Source: a virus. From it: a DNA stretch of 57,915 bases. Positions 1 to 6,848 of this stretch are shown here, one piece after another. The translations under genes were made by a program, and so were the position numbers. How positions within the stretch are numbered: position 1 is the first letter of the stretch; each line of letters begins with the position of its first letter. Under the pieces are notes generated by a model, which was not told the DNA's origin, made no database searches, and saw only the letters and a program-made list of their open reading frames with translations. The DNA lies in IMG/VR virus record IMGVR_UViG_3300008459_000050, positions 1 to 57,915 of that record. One strand, 5' to 3'.

Positions 1-11
1 AAATTTGACAT
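1..11 (-). CDS. Start of a gene running off the left edge
   Basis: An ATG at 9-11 (minus strand) begins a reading frame Met-Ser-Asn that leaves the window. It is preceded at a 7-nt spacing by AGGAG (19-23), so it is very likely a real start. In T4-like phages the gene after the prohead protease is usually the scaffold or major capsid protein, so one of these is expected here. Three codons are too few to confirm that. Confidence 0.6.
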
Positions 12-18
12 AAAAACT

Positions 19-32
19 CTCCTGTTAACAGG
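19..32 (-). promoter_or_regulatory. Ribosome-binding site overlapped by a 12-bp palindrome
   Basis: The AGGAG that serves the gene starting at position 11 partly overlaps a perfect 12-bp palindrome, CCTGTTAACAGG at 21-32. In RNA the palindrome could only form a very tight hairpin or dimerise, so an effect on translation is speculative. No promoter motif is evident between this site and the end of the bS21 gene. Confidence 0.3.
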
Positions 33-84
33 GAATGTAAATACTTTTTCTTATAAGTAGTGATTTAACGAATGAATTGACAAA

Positions 85-396
85 TTATTGTGTTTTTTCA
101 GTTCGTTGATGTTTATTTACATTCTTTTTCTTCTTTTTTGGTGCATCTTCACGCTCAGAATGGACTTCAACGTTATGTTTTTGAGCGTTACGACGGTATT
201 TCATTCTTTTTTGACGTTCTACAACAGACTTTTTAGTGAATCGTCTGGTATATGAGCATTTTTCATATAGATATTGAACCAATGATTCTTTGCTGCATAG
301 TTTTAGAAACTTACGAATTAGTTCGTTAGTTGTTTCATCTGTAGGACGAACGTAATCTGGTAGTTTTACTTCTAGGTGTGCTGCTTTCTTACTCAT
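85..396 (-). CDS. rpsU: Phage-encoded small ribosomal subunit protein bS21
   Basis: A 103-aa basic protein that matches the bS21 pattern. A helix with IRKFLKLCSKE (about residues 26-36) corresponds to the cellular RRFKRxCEK segment. It is followed by RRFTKKSVVERQKRMKYRRN (about 51-70), corresponding to the FYEKPTxERKRxK region. A Lys/Arg-rich tail of about 30 residues extends the protein beyond the usual ~70 aa. Cellular bS21 sits on the 30S platform near the anti-SD and helps initiation; phage copies are known in marine and huge phages and are thought to enter host ribosomes. The start overlaps the preceding gene's stop by 8 nt (ATGAGTAA). Family assignment is by recognised motif, not by alignment. 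Confidence 0.85.
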   Translation of the reverse strand: MSKKAAHLEVKLPDYVRPTDETTNELIRKFLKLCSKESLVQYLYEKCSYTRRFTKKSVVERQKRMKYRRNAQKHNVEVHSEREDAPKKKKKNVNKHQRTEKTQ

Positions 397-847
397 CTGA
401 CATCTTCTTTCCGCCTTTGCTTAAGGCATTGTTATAAAAATTCCATGATTTCTTGTTAGCATTCATTAAACGTGAAATATCAACACCAGCACCGCTGATT
501 CCTGCCATTAAATTACCTGTTGAATTGGATGAACCATGCACTTCTGGTGGATTAGAGTCCATAATTGGAGATGTTCCAGCAAATGGATCAAATCCTGAAG
601 CACCGATTTCTTTTAACGTCTTCTCTTGGTGTTCACGTAATTTACGCTTTTTTTCTTCTAGTGATTCATCTTGCTGAACTAGTTGTTTTTTGACTGGTGA
701 TGGTTGTTGAAAAACCTGTTTAGCTGATTGTGTTGTTGTGTTTTCTTTGATCAAACTGATTAAACCTTGCTCAACAAGAATTTCTGTTAGACATTCCCTG
801 ATGAGAGGTTTAATAATTTTTTTCATTTCTTGCACGTTATTACTCAT
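389..847 (-). CDS. Hypothetical prohead-region protein
   Basis: A 152-aa protein of unknown function between the prohead protease and bS21. The N-terminus (MKKIIKPLIRECLTEIL, about residues 8-24) is an amphipathic helix; a Gln/Lys-rich middle and a Gly/Asn/Ser-rich end follow. AGAGG lies 6 nt before the ATG. Its position among prohead genes, and an Leu-Thr-Glu near the N-terminus that fits the (L/I)xE cleavage rule of gp21 proteases, make a minor prohead or internal protein possible. That is inference; no family is recognised. Confidence 0.75.
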   Translation of the reverse strand: MSNNVQEMKKIIKPLIRECLTEILVEQGLISLIKENTTTQSAKQVFQQPSPVKKQLVQQDESLEEKKRKLREHQEKTLKEIGASGFDPFAGTSPIMDSNPPEVHGSSNSTGNLMAGISGAGVDISRLMNANKKSWNFYNNALSKGGKKMSDE

Positions 848-855
848 AGAAACCT

Positions 856-1902
856 CTATTTCTTTATTATATCATTAAGTAGTCTATTTAGTCGATCTGC
901 TTTAGAAAAAATTTGTTCTTCTTTACGAATTTTTCCTTCACTCATCATAAATGCACCGGGGGTTGAAGGTTCTTGAACGAAATCAAAACAAATTAATTGA
1001 AAATCATCTTCAACAATTGTTCTACCACCCTCTTTACGAGTTGATCCAAGACCACGTGAAGAAATTCCTAGTTTAACACCTGATTGAACAAGTGAACGAA
1101 TAATATTTCCAGACGGGGTTGGTAGAACTTTGATTTTACCCATTAGAGAGTTACCATCCCACCATATTTTTGTTACCATGTGTGAGACGTTTTTTAAATT
1201 GACAACTGAATCGTCTGGGTGATCGCAATTTTTAGTCCAAGCAATTTTTCCATTTCTACGCATTAACCATGTTCCGTTTTGTACATTTACACAATATACT
1301 TTACCATCGTGCTGGACTTCTTCAATTTTAACAGTAGATAAACAAATATGTTCATAAGAATAATTAATTATTGTAATATTGCTGCGATCTAATTGTATAA
1401 ATTGTTTTGCATACATAGAAAATAATTGATTGTCGCCATCACACAGTAACATGTTGTGATTTGGTGTTAACATCATATCAATTTCTGGGCCGGTTATATT
1501 GTACATAATCCCATTATAATCAAGAACAATTTTTTTATTTATCGCTTGTACTTCAGTAGCTCTTGTTTCTTCATTAAGTGTGATAATTTTTTCATCATCT
1601 GATATATCTTTGATGAATTTCCATCCATCAGCAGTAAATATCTCAGTGTGTTCATCGACACATTCTCCTAGTGCACGATTTTCATTGACAATTTTTTCAT
1701 AATTCTTCATTTCTCTTTCAAGAATCTCTTTTGAGTAGACTCTACCATTACCATTTTCTTTATTGGCCTCTTGTAGCTTTCCAGTTACAATTAGACCGCC
1801 TTCTTTCATATATCGTTTATCTTCTTCTGTCAGAAGATCAACACAAACATTTCCTGGGCATATTTCATAAAATTCACTTAATAGTTGTTTGCTCATTTCC
1901 AT
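856..1902 (-). CDS. 21: Prohead maturation protease (T4 gp21-like) interrupted by a mini-intein
   Basis: The exteins (residues 1-80 and 226-348) form a T4 gp21-type prohead serine protease, which cleaves scaffold and capsid proteins during head maturation. Visible motifs are GGLIVTGKLQEANKENGNGR near the N-terminus, the catalytic His in DHPDD (His228), and the nucleophile region LGISSRGLGS (Ser281 or Ser282). A 145-aa intein splits the usual ALGE-xDHP motif, so the uncut precursor has its active site interrupted. The frame also opens at GTG 1908 and has another ATG at 1896; the start at 1902 is a compromise, as none has a clearly better ribosome site. A terminator-like hairpin lies just upstream. 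Family assignment is firm; start choice is not. Confidence 0.93.
   Translation of the reverse strand: MEMSKQLLSEFYEICPGNVCVDLLTEEDKRYMKEGGLIVTGKLQEANKENGNGRVYSKEILEREMKNYEKIVNENRALGECVDEHTEIFTADGWKFIKDISDDEKIITLNEETRATEVQAINKKIVLDYNGIMYNITGPEIDMMLTPNHNMLLCDGDNQLFSMYAKQFIQLDRSNITIINYSYEHICLSTVKIEEVQHDGKVYCVNVQNGTWLMRRNGKIAWTKNCDHPDDSVVNLKNVSHMVTKIWWDGNSLMGKIKVLPTPSGNIIRSLVQSGVKLGISSRGLGSTRKEGGRTIVEDDFQLICFDFVQEPSTPGAFMMSEGKIRKEEQIFSKADRLNRLLNDIIKK
1228..1662 (-). mobile_element. Mini-intein (145 aa, no endonuclease) in the prohead protease
   Basis: The insertion starts at Cys (block A, CVDEHTEIFTADGWKF) and ends WTKN, followed by Cys as the +1 extein residue. Block B is present (MMLTPNHNMLL), as is a block F/G region (KVYCVNVQNGTWLMRRNGK). 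There is no LAGLIDADG or HNH domain, so it cannot home by itself. The residue before the terminal Asn is Lys, not the usual His, a variation tolerated in some inteins. The flanks join as ...RALGE/CDHPDD, restoring the gp21 active-site motif with Cys where Leu is usual. Borders are defined to the codon by conserved splice residues; splicing activity itself is inferred. Confidence 0.92.
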
Positions 1903-1911
1903 TCCCACTCT

Positions 1912-1958
1912 AAAAAAAGTTATAGCCCGAGGGATTATTTATTCTCCCAAGGGCTATA
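1912..1958 (-). terminator. Intrinsic terminator-like hairpin abutting the protease gene
   Basis: Read on the minus strand, ATAGCCC and GGGCTAT (1951-1957 and 1922-1928) pair. After a 2x2 internal loop there is a further TGGG/CCCA-type inner stem, and then a run of seven T (1918-1912). It follows directly after the 25-aa gene's stop (1960) and ends about 10 nt before the start codon of the protease. Any transcript of the protease from upstream must read through it. Confidence 0.75.
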
Positions 1959-1959
1959 G

Positions 1960-2037
1960 TTAGTTACCTTTACAACAGCGCCTTACAGGTTGATTCATGT
2001 ATCGACGGATGTAAACAATATCTTGTTGTTTACGCAT
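1960..2037 (-). CDS. 25-aa basic micro-protein
   Basis: An ATG frame of 25 codons plus TAA encodes a protein beginning MRKQQDIVYIRRYMNQ and ending RRCCKGN. It holds six Arg/Lys and a Cys-Cys pair. A full-strength Shine-Dalgarno GGAGGTG (2048-2054) precedes it at a rather long spacing (12 nt from GGAGG), and an intrinsic terminator follows its stop directly. This gene-like arrangement supports translation although no homologue is known to me. The alternative is that the strip is a leader RNA: part of the frame also forms the hairpin GTAAACAA/TTGTTTAC. Confidence 0.5.
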   Translation of the reverse strand: MRKQQDIVYIRRYMNQPVRRCCKGN

Positions 2038-2073
2038 GTGATATAATCACCTCCATTCAGTATAAATAGTGAA

Positions 2074-2340
2074 TCAGTCATGTTTGTTCACTTTTATTGT
2101 AATTCCGTCATCATCAACCAGCTTGCTAAGTAAATAGGATGTCCCTGATGAAATACACCCAGAAAGGAACAAATTAAAAGGTAAATCTAACATAAAACTA
2201 TTAAAAACACCTACTAGAAATCCTAAACACATAGTACAGTGGAAATAATGATGTTTTGGTCTTATACTGTCAAATATCTTACCATAAGCCAATATCATCG
2301 TTAAACCATAAGATGCTAGGATAAATATAAATAAATTCAT
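2074..2340 (-). CDS. Small inner-membrane protein (DUF1360-like)
   Basis: An 88-aa protein with a hydrophobic N-terminal helix (MNLFIFILASYGLTMILAYG), a central CTMCLGFLVGVF segment and a second hydrophobic stretch (FNLFLSGCISSGTSYLLS), ending in a charged tail. The Cys-x2-Cys next to a Gly-rich helix resembles DUF1360-type phage membrane proteins, whose role is unknown. It starts 4 nt after the upstream gene's stop and so belongs to the same transcript. Two membrane passes are likely; the family name is tentative. Confidence 0.75.
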   Translation of the reverse strand: MNLFIFILASYGLTMILAYGKIFDSIRPKHHYFHCTMCLGFLVGVFNSFMLDLPFNLFLSGCISSGTSYLLSKLVDDDGITIKVNKHD

Positions 2341-2343
2341 TTT

Positions 2344-2970
2344 TTAACCTTCACCTACTCCTGATACTTTTGAAGCTGGGAATTTAGAAACACCGGATTT
2401 ACGTTGTTTTTGGAATATATTTGGATTTTTTCTATATTGGCTATAATTTGAATAAATTTCTACATCTTCAAGATCGTTCATTAGATCAGTAAAGATGTTA
2501 AACAAACCTTTATAACCAAGAGTTGATGCATATTTTTTCATAATATTTTCATATTGTTTCTTGATTGGTTTTAAATCACTGATGGCCCTTGAGGCTGTTT
2601 TCATTACTGTTGATTCGCCTGGTTCTTCCATTGCTTTAATAGCAGCAGCAACTTCTTCTTCACTTGCTTTTTTATCTGACATTTCTTGACCGTATTTTTC
2701 CTTGGCTGCTTTAAACCCAGATCCAATACCGGCTTTTAATTTTGCTAGTGTTCCAGAGGCTTCACGGCTTGTCATTGCTTCTGGGTCTTCTACGTATTTT
2801 TCTTTAGCAGCCTTTTCAGCTTCCTCGCCAGCTTCCTTACCTCGTTTGAAACCGTATTTTAAACTTTTAGCTAATTCTTTCCAGCCTTCTTGTTGAAGAT
2901 CGGATTCCGTTAGTGTTTTTTCTAGTTCTTCCTTGATTATTTGTTGAACATAACCTTTTGTGACTTTCAT
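2344..2970 (-). CDS. Hypothetical prohead-region protein with amphipathic N-terminus
   Basis: A 208-aa Lys/Glu/Ala-rich, mostly helical protein beginning MKVTKGYVQQIIKEELEKTL. The longer frame from 2991 is rejected: the ATG at 2970 has GAGG 8 nt upstream and overlaps the TGA of the upstream homing-endonuclease gene as TTATGA. The N-terminal helix followed by Leu-Thr-Glu resembles T4 capsid-targeting sequences cut by gp21, and the gene sits in the prohead block, so an internal or core protein is plausible. No domain is recognised; the C-terminus is Gly/Ser/Lys-rich. Confidence 0.8.
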   Translation of the reverse strand: MKVTKGYVQQIIKEELEKTLTESDLQQEGWKELAKSLKYGFKRGKEAGEEAEKAAKEKYVEDPEAMTSREASGTLAKLKAGIGSGFKAAKEKYGQEMSDKKASEEEVAAAIKAMEEPGESTVMKTASRAISDLKPIKKQYENIMKKYASTLGYKGLFNIFTDLMNDLEDVEIYSNYSQYRKNPNIFQKQRKSGVSKFPASKVSGVGEG

Positions 2971-4055
2971 AAATTTTCCTCTACTATCCAAAGTTTATTT
3001 TTAATAATCTTTCTTACGGTTACTGGAGATAGATTATGGTTTTCTCCTATTTGTATATAGGCTTGTTCTTTACCAATTGTGTTAATTTTATTTTTAAAAT
3101 CTTCTCTAATCTGCTGGGCAATATCCATATTGATACGAACTGGTTTTTTATGTGGTTTTCTATTATCTATAATCCATTGTTTATATACTGGGTCTTCCCA
3201 AGTTTCATTACGAATAACTTTACCTACTCCAGAAACAGATAAACCATATTTTTGTGAGAGTTGCTCAAAATCATACTTATCTGTTTTATAGTCTTCACGT
3301 ATTTTTTGAACTGTTTCTAAATTGAGGATTTTGATACCTTGTTCTAGAATTTTTAAAGCAGGAAGTTCGTTGTAAAGTTTATCTTTCCATGTAATATTTT
3401 TTAACATATCACATATAGTTGATTTATTCATACCATATTTTTCTGATACATCTTTAACTGTAATAATTCCTTGACAAAATTCTTTGCGTATTTGTCTTAC
3501 TTGTTCCCAATTTAATTTGGCTAATGGGGCATTTTCACCTGAAAGAGATAAACTATTTTTTAATTTTTCTTCTTCAGTACACGGACGACCATAATGCCAA
3601 TGATTTACACCACTATGAGATTCCGAAATTCTTCTTTTGTGTTCATCAGTGAGATGTCTGCCCCAATTAGGATTGTTTGGACCAGTATTTAGTTCTCTTA
3701 GTTTTTGTTTTGTTTCTTCTGATACTGCAACACCTCTTCTTGTAGACTCTGCACACAATGATGTGTTAAATAATTTACCTGTTGGACCATATGTGTCAAA
3801 ATACCACTGTTCTCTTTCGTTTAATTGTTCTGGGTTGCAAGTTTCCACTAACAAAAACTCAAACTCAGATTCACCATATAAATTCCATGCGTTTTGTAAG
3901 TGAACACAATGATGTTTATTTTTTGAAACGTGTCTTAATTGTTTTTTATGATCAATAACTCTTTTGTTATAATCGCTTGTTTGACCATAATAACTTTTAT
4001 CATTTGCCTTACAATAGATCCTATAAATTCCACTGATTTTTTCTCTATTTTTCAT
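2967..4055 (-). CDS. Freestanding GIY-YIG homing endonuclease with NUMOD3 and helix-turn-helix repeats
   Basis: A 362-aa protein. The N-terminus carries the GIY-YIG nuclease: GIYRIYCKANDKSYYG, an Arg in the following helix (NKRVIDH) and a Glu in LNEREQWYFDTYG. Then come two or three NUMOD3-type DNA-binding motifs (for example NNPNWGRHLTDEHKRRISES). Three helix-turn-helix units follow, each of the form 'QIRxxF...KYGxxxxTVxxIIKNxxW'. Such SegF-like enzymes cut phage DNA to spread themselves or nearby elements. The ATG at 4055 is chosen over the longer TTG frame because AAGGAG lies 7 nt upstream. Its TGA overlaps the next gene's ATG, so it is inserted without breaking the operon. Confidence 0.93.
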   Translation of the reverse strand: MKNREKISGIYRIYCKANDKSYYGQTSDYNKRVIDHKKQLRHVSKNKHHCVHLQNAWNLYGESEFEFLLVETCNPEQLNEREQWYFDTYGPTGKLFNTSLCAESTRRGVAVSEETKQKLRELNTGPNNPNWGRHLTDEHKRRISESHSGVNHWHYGRPCTEEEKLKNSLSLSGENAPLAKLNWEQVRQIRKEFCQGIITVKDVSEKYGMNKSTICDMLKNITWKDKLYNELPALKILEQGIKILNLETVQKIREDYKTDKYDFEQLSQKYGLSVSGVGKVIRNETWEDPVYKQWIIDNRKPHKKPVRINMDIAQQIREDFKNKINTIGKEQAYIQIGENHNLSPVTVRKIIKNKLWIVEENL

Positions 4056-4132
4056 CACTTTACTCCTTTGCAAATATCATACTGTACTTGCCTTTGGTTG
4101 TAAAGTAAATAGTATAGTATATCGTTAAAAGC

Positions 4133-4657
4133 TTAATAATTATATCTATAAATTCCTCTAGTGGGAAACCCATATCGGTTGATACTACCTTTAAACTCCT
4201 CTTGTGGAACTTCACCAAGTTCAGTAGAATCTTCAACGCTTGGTTCTAGCAGAGCTTTTTCCATTTTTTCTTCAAATTCTTTTTCACTAGCAACAATTGG
4301 ACGTTCATCTTCAATAAAGTTTGCTAGATTCATGACAACAACTTGAAGAACATCTTCTCCACCGGGAGATTGTTGTGGATAAGCGCCCTGTAGTGATCCA
4401 TAAACATTTCCAGATGTTACAGAGTCTGGGAGTACAATACCACGCTTTACCATATAATTAAAAAGTTTCTCTTGTATATTATAAACTTGATCACTTTGAT
4501 CCTCTTTAGCCATTGCAAGGATTTTATATTTGCTTGGCATGACAACAATGTCAAGATCTGGGTGTTCTGTTAGCATATAATCTCCAGAGAGAGTTTTTTT
4601 GATCATTAACTCTTTTTGAAGACCGGTGGTTTTATCTTTGATGGTTATTTTTAACAT
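4133..4657 (-). CDS. Hypothetical protein of the prohead block
   Basis: A 174-aa protein beginning MLKITIKDKTTGLQKE. The N-terminal third is beta-rich, a Pro/Gly-rich part (GAYPQQSPGGED) lies in the middle, an acidic helical segment follows (EKEFEEKMEKALLEP), and the end is aromatic (GFPTRGIYRYNY). I recognise no family. It is flanked by the tRNA-Tyr-like element upstream and by the homing endonuclease downstream, so the 77 nt between its stop and the endonuclease start may hold the site where that element entered. A prohead or structural role is suggested only by location. Confidence 0.75.
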   Translation of the reverse strand: MLKITIKDKTTGLQKELMIKKTLSGDYMLTEHPDLDIVVMPSKYKILAMAKEDQSDQVYNIQEKLFNYMVKRGIVLPDSVTSGNVYGSLQGAYPQQSPGGEDVLQVVVMNLANFIEDERPIVASEKEFEEKMEKALLEPSVEDSTELGEVPQEEFKGSINRYGFPTRGIYRYNY

Positions 4658-4718
4658 TGTGTTACCTTAAAAGTTTGAATACTTTGTTGTCTTTGTTAAA
4701 TAGAAACACTTTTGATTC

Positions 4719-4803
4719 GTTTGTTAGTTCTTGTGGTAGCGGAGCGGACTGTAAATCCGTTGTCTTATGGACTCCGTAGGCGCGACTCCTTCATCTCCCA
4801 CCA
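4719..4803 (+). tRNA. Degenerate tRNA-Tyr(GUA)-like element on the plus strand
   Basis: The 3' half is clearly a type II tRNA-Tyr. The anticodon stem-loop GCGGA-CTGTAAA-TCCGT has anticodon GTA at 4751-4753. A long variable arm has GTC/GAC pairing. A T-arm is present (GTAGG-CGCGACT-CCTTC, one mismatch), then acceptor strand ATCTCCC, A, and encoded CCA at 4801-4803. The 5' half is degraded: the expected acceptor strand GGGAGAT is absent and the D-arm is not canonical. The T-loop lacks the usual TTC. It is probably a decayed tRNA or tRNA-like remnant, since as it stands it should not fold into a functional tRNA. It is the only plus-strand feature and ends 1 nt before the stop codon of the neighbouring gene. 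Confidence 0.5.
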
Positions 4804-4804
4804 T

Positions 4805-6847
4805 TTATCTTAGTATCCTATAAATTTTGTGTTCGGCGTCGAATCTAAATAGTTTAGATTCGTACATAGCTTTTCTTTTCTCTATATACTTTTTAAAACT
4901 TAGTGAATTTATTTCACGATCATTTTCCCATTTCTCAATTAACCTACCAGCAAGTCTTCCTGGTAGGTTGCGATGTTGGTTCTCAGACTCAAATAATAGT
5001 TCTAGTATCTGTGATATTTTTTGTTTTGGTAATGAATCCGAAAGGCACACACTGTACATTGCATTTGCTAATGATTGTGCCATTGTAGTAGTTGTAGTTC
5101 TTTTGACAAATTTAATAATCTCATCAGCAACTTTTTCTTGATATTTTGGACTTAGATTGTTAATATTATGATGATAAGCATATGTAACAACATCGCTTCT
5201 ATTTCTGCTATTGTCTAAGGCTTCCTCATATTTATCTACTGATATGTTATTTGTTTTTAAAATCATTGAGTATAGGTCGTCTAGTTTTGCACCATATCTC
5301 TCGCTTGATTTATATTTATCAAGAACAAATTCAAATATTTTGTCGGCGTATTTTTTTGCTCTTGGTATCTTTTTCGCAACACCATATGTTGTATTCATAA
5401 TTTGATGAACTATACCAAGGGAATAAGAATTGTCATGTATAATATTGTAAAGGAATTTTAGAGAGCTTGGATGGTTGTTAAACACAGCAGCTTTTGTAAT
5501 GCTTTCAACCGCACTATTTAATTTTATAATTTGGTCTTGATCTGGTGAATATGGATCTAGATCCCTTCTTTGAGATTGAAATTCATCAAATAATTCATTA
5601 AGATATTCTGGTCTGTCGTTATAAACTGCTTGTTCGGAATATTCAAATAACCTTGAAAAGAAGTTTTCATCCTCTAATTCATATCTATCCTTATCCTTTA
5701 AACTTACAGTTATTTGTCTAAATGTTTTTGGAGCCTCTCGCAACCACTCTGGATTACGCAATAGGTCAATCGTTGGTTCGCGTAATTGTGGTATATCGTC
5801 AACATAGTCATCTTTTATAATTTGACCTATTCTGTATTTTGCTAGAATGTTATCAACCGCTGCCACCTTTTTAACAAAAAGAATCATGTGACGTAATGCA
5901 TTTTTTCTTGCGCTTGATGGCTTAGTTTTATCCGAATATATTTCTTCCCATTCCTCAAAATAATCTTGAACCTCTGTTTGTACGTCGACAAATTTTGAAT
6001 CGTCAGCTTCTGGTATCTCTACATTTACTTGATCGTAAACTGGAAGTTCTTTTATCATCCTCATTAATCTCATGAAGAATGTATTGTATTTTTCTAGTGT
6101 TGTTGATTGCACACCAACACCAGCCTCATCTTTCATTTTTTGATAGAATCGCTCTTCATTAGCTTTGCCAATTAAAGCTTGTACCCCTTCCCTTGTTACT
6201 TTATCATTATTTGCATTATAAATTTCTGTCTTATCTATATCTATTTTATTTATAACATATGCAAACATACTGCTTGGATCTTTTACAGGCTTTGAATAAT
6301 CCATGATTACATAGAAAAATAATCCACTTCTAGAGTACTGTCTATAGTAGTTTTTTGACTTTGTTGCAGCGATACACCAGCGAGAGTTTCTTCCAGTTTG
6401 ACAAGAAGCATAAACATTTAATGGACGTATAACTTCAAAACGGTTTGAGGTTTGCTCTCTTGATACGATTATTTTTTGACCCTCCCGTTCAAGTTCTTTT
6501 ATTGATTTTTCGTAATCATCTACTACATCTTTTAATTCTTCAAAAGAATTTATGCTGTTTATGTCTTTTAGTGGATTGCCTGATTCTATATTTTTTTGAA
6601 ACATATCGTAGTAAGAGATAGCAAGAATCATTGCATCAACGTCGTCTGCTTCTTCTAGATGCTTTAACATCCATAGGATGTATTTGTTGTCTGCTATTGG
6701 ATTGCTTAGGAAAACTTGCAGAGCTTGTTCGTATTTTTGTTTTTTGTCACCGGCTTCTGGGGGTATTTTGTTGACAAATGCAATTGCATCGTCTTTTCGT
6801 CCCTCATCTAATTCTGTTACGCCTGATAAAATCTTAACCTTAAACAT
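4805..6847 (-). CDS. Large hypothetical phage protein with a 'WCIA' motif
   Basis: A 680-aa, mostly helical protein. Around residues 146-182 it has a conserved-looking block, SCQTGRNSRWCIAATKSKN, followed by YYRQY and GLFFYVIMD. I recognise this block (xRWCIA...YY..Y...G.FFYVI) from other large phage hypothetical proteins, but know no function for it. The rest is repetitive helices resembling alpha-solenoid repeats. The ATG at 6847 follows the upstream TAA by 1 nt and has GGGA at about 9 nt, so the longer TTG frame from 6871 is rejected. It lies between the portal region and the prohead genes. Confidence 0.8.
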   Translation of the reverse strand: MFKVKILSGVTELDEGRKDDAIAFVNKIPPEAGDKKQKYEQALQVFLSNPIADNKYILWMLKHLEEADDVDAMILAISYYDMFQKNIESGNPLKDINSINSFEELKDVVDDYEKSIKELEREGQKIIVSREQTSNRFEVIRPLNVYASCQTGRNSRWCIAATKSKNYYRQYSRSGLFFYVIMDYSKPVKDPSSMFAYVINKIDIDKTEIYNANNDKVTREGVQALIGKANEERFYQKMKDEAGVGVQSTTLEKYNTFFMRLMRMIKELPVYDQVNVEIPEADDSKFVDVQTEVQDYFEEWEEIYSDKTKPSSARKNALRHMILFVKKVAAVDNILAKYRIGQIIKDDYVDDIPQLREPTIDLLRNPEWLREAPKTFRQITVSLKDKDRYELEDENFFSRLFEYSEQAVYNDRPEYLNELFDEFQSQRRDLDPYSPDQDQIIKLNSAVESITKAAVFNNHPSSLKFLYNIIHDNSYSLGIVHQIMNTTYGVAKKIPRAKKYADKIFEFVLDKYKSSERYGAKLDDLYSMILKTNNISVDKYEEALDNSRNRSDVVTYAYHHNINNLSPKYQEKVADEIIKFVKRTTTTTMAQSLANAMYSVCLSDSLPKQKISQILELLFESENQHRNLPGRLAGRLIEKWENDREINSLSFKKYIEKRKAMYESKLFRFDAEHKIYRILR

Positions 6848-6848
6848 C

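Noticed and set aside
2061-2068. Perfect TATAAATA (T4 late promoter consensus) on the plus strand
   Set aside because: It points against all genes, into the antisense of the 88-aa gene. In DNA of this AT content several exact copies are expected by chance.
2344-2991. Longer start for the 208-aa prohead-region protein
   Set aside because: The upstream start would overlap the homing endonuclease by 25 nt with no ribosome site, while the ATG at 2970 has GAGG and an overlapping stop-start junction.
4364-4370. GGGAGAT as a distant 5' acceptor strand for the tRNA-Tyr-like element
   Set aside because: It is 350 nt away inside the 174-aa coding sequence, and the D-arm lies next to the anticodon arm at the element itself, so a split tRNA is not a reasonable reading.
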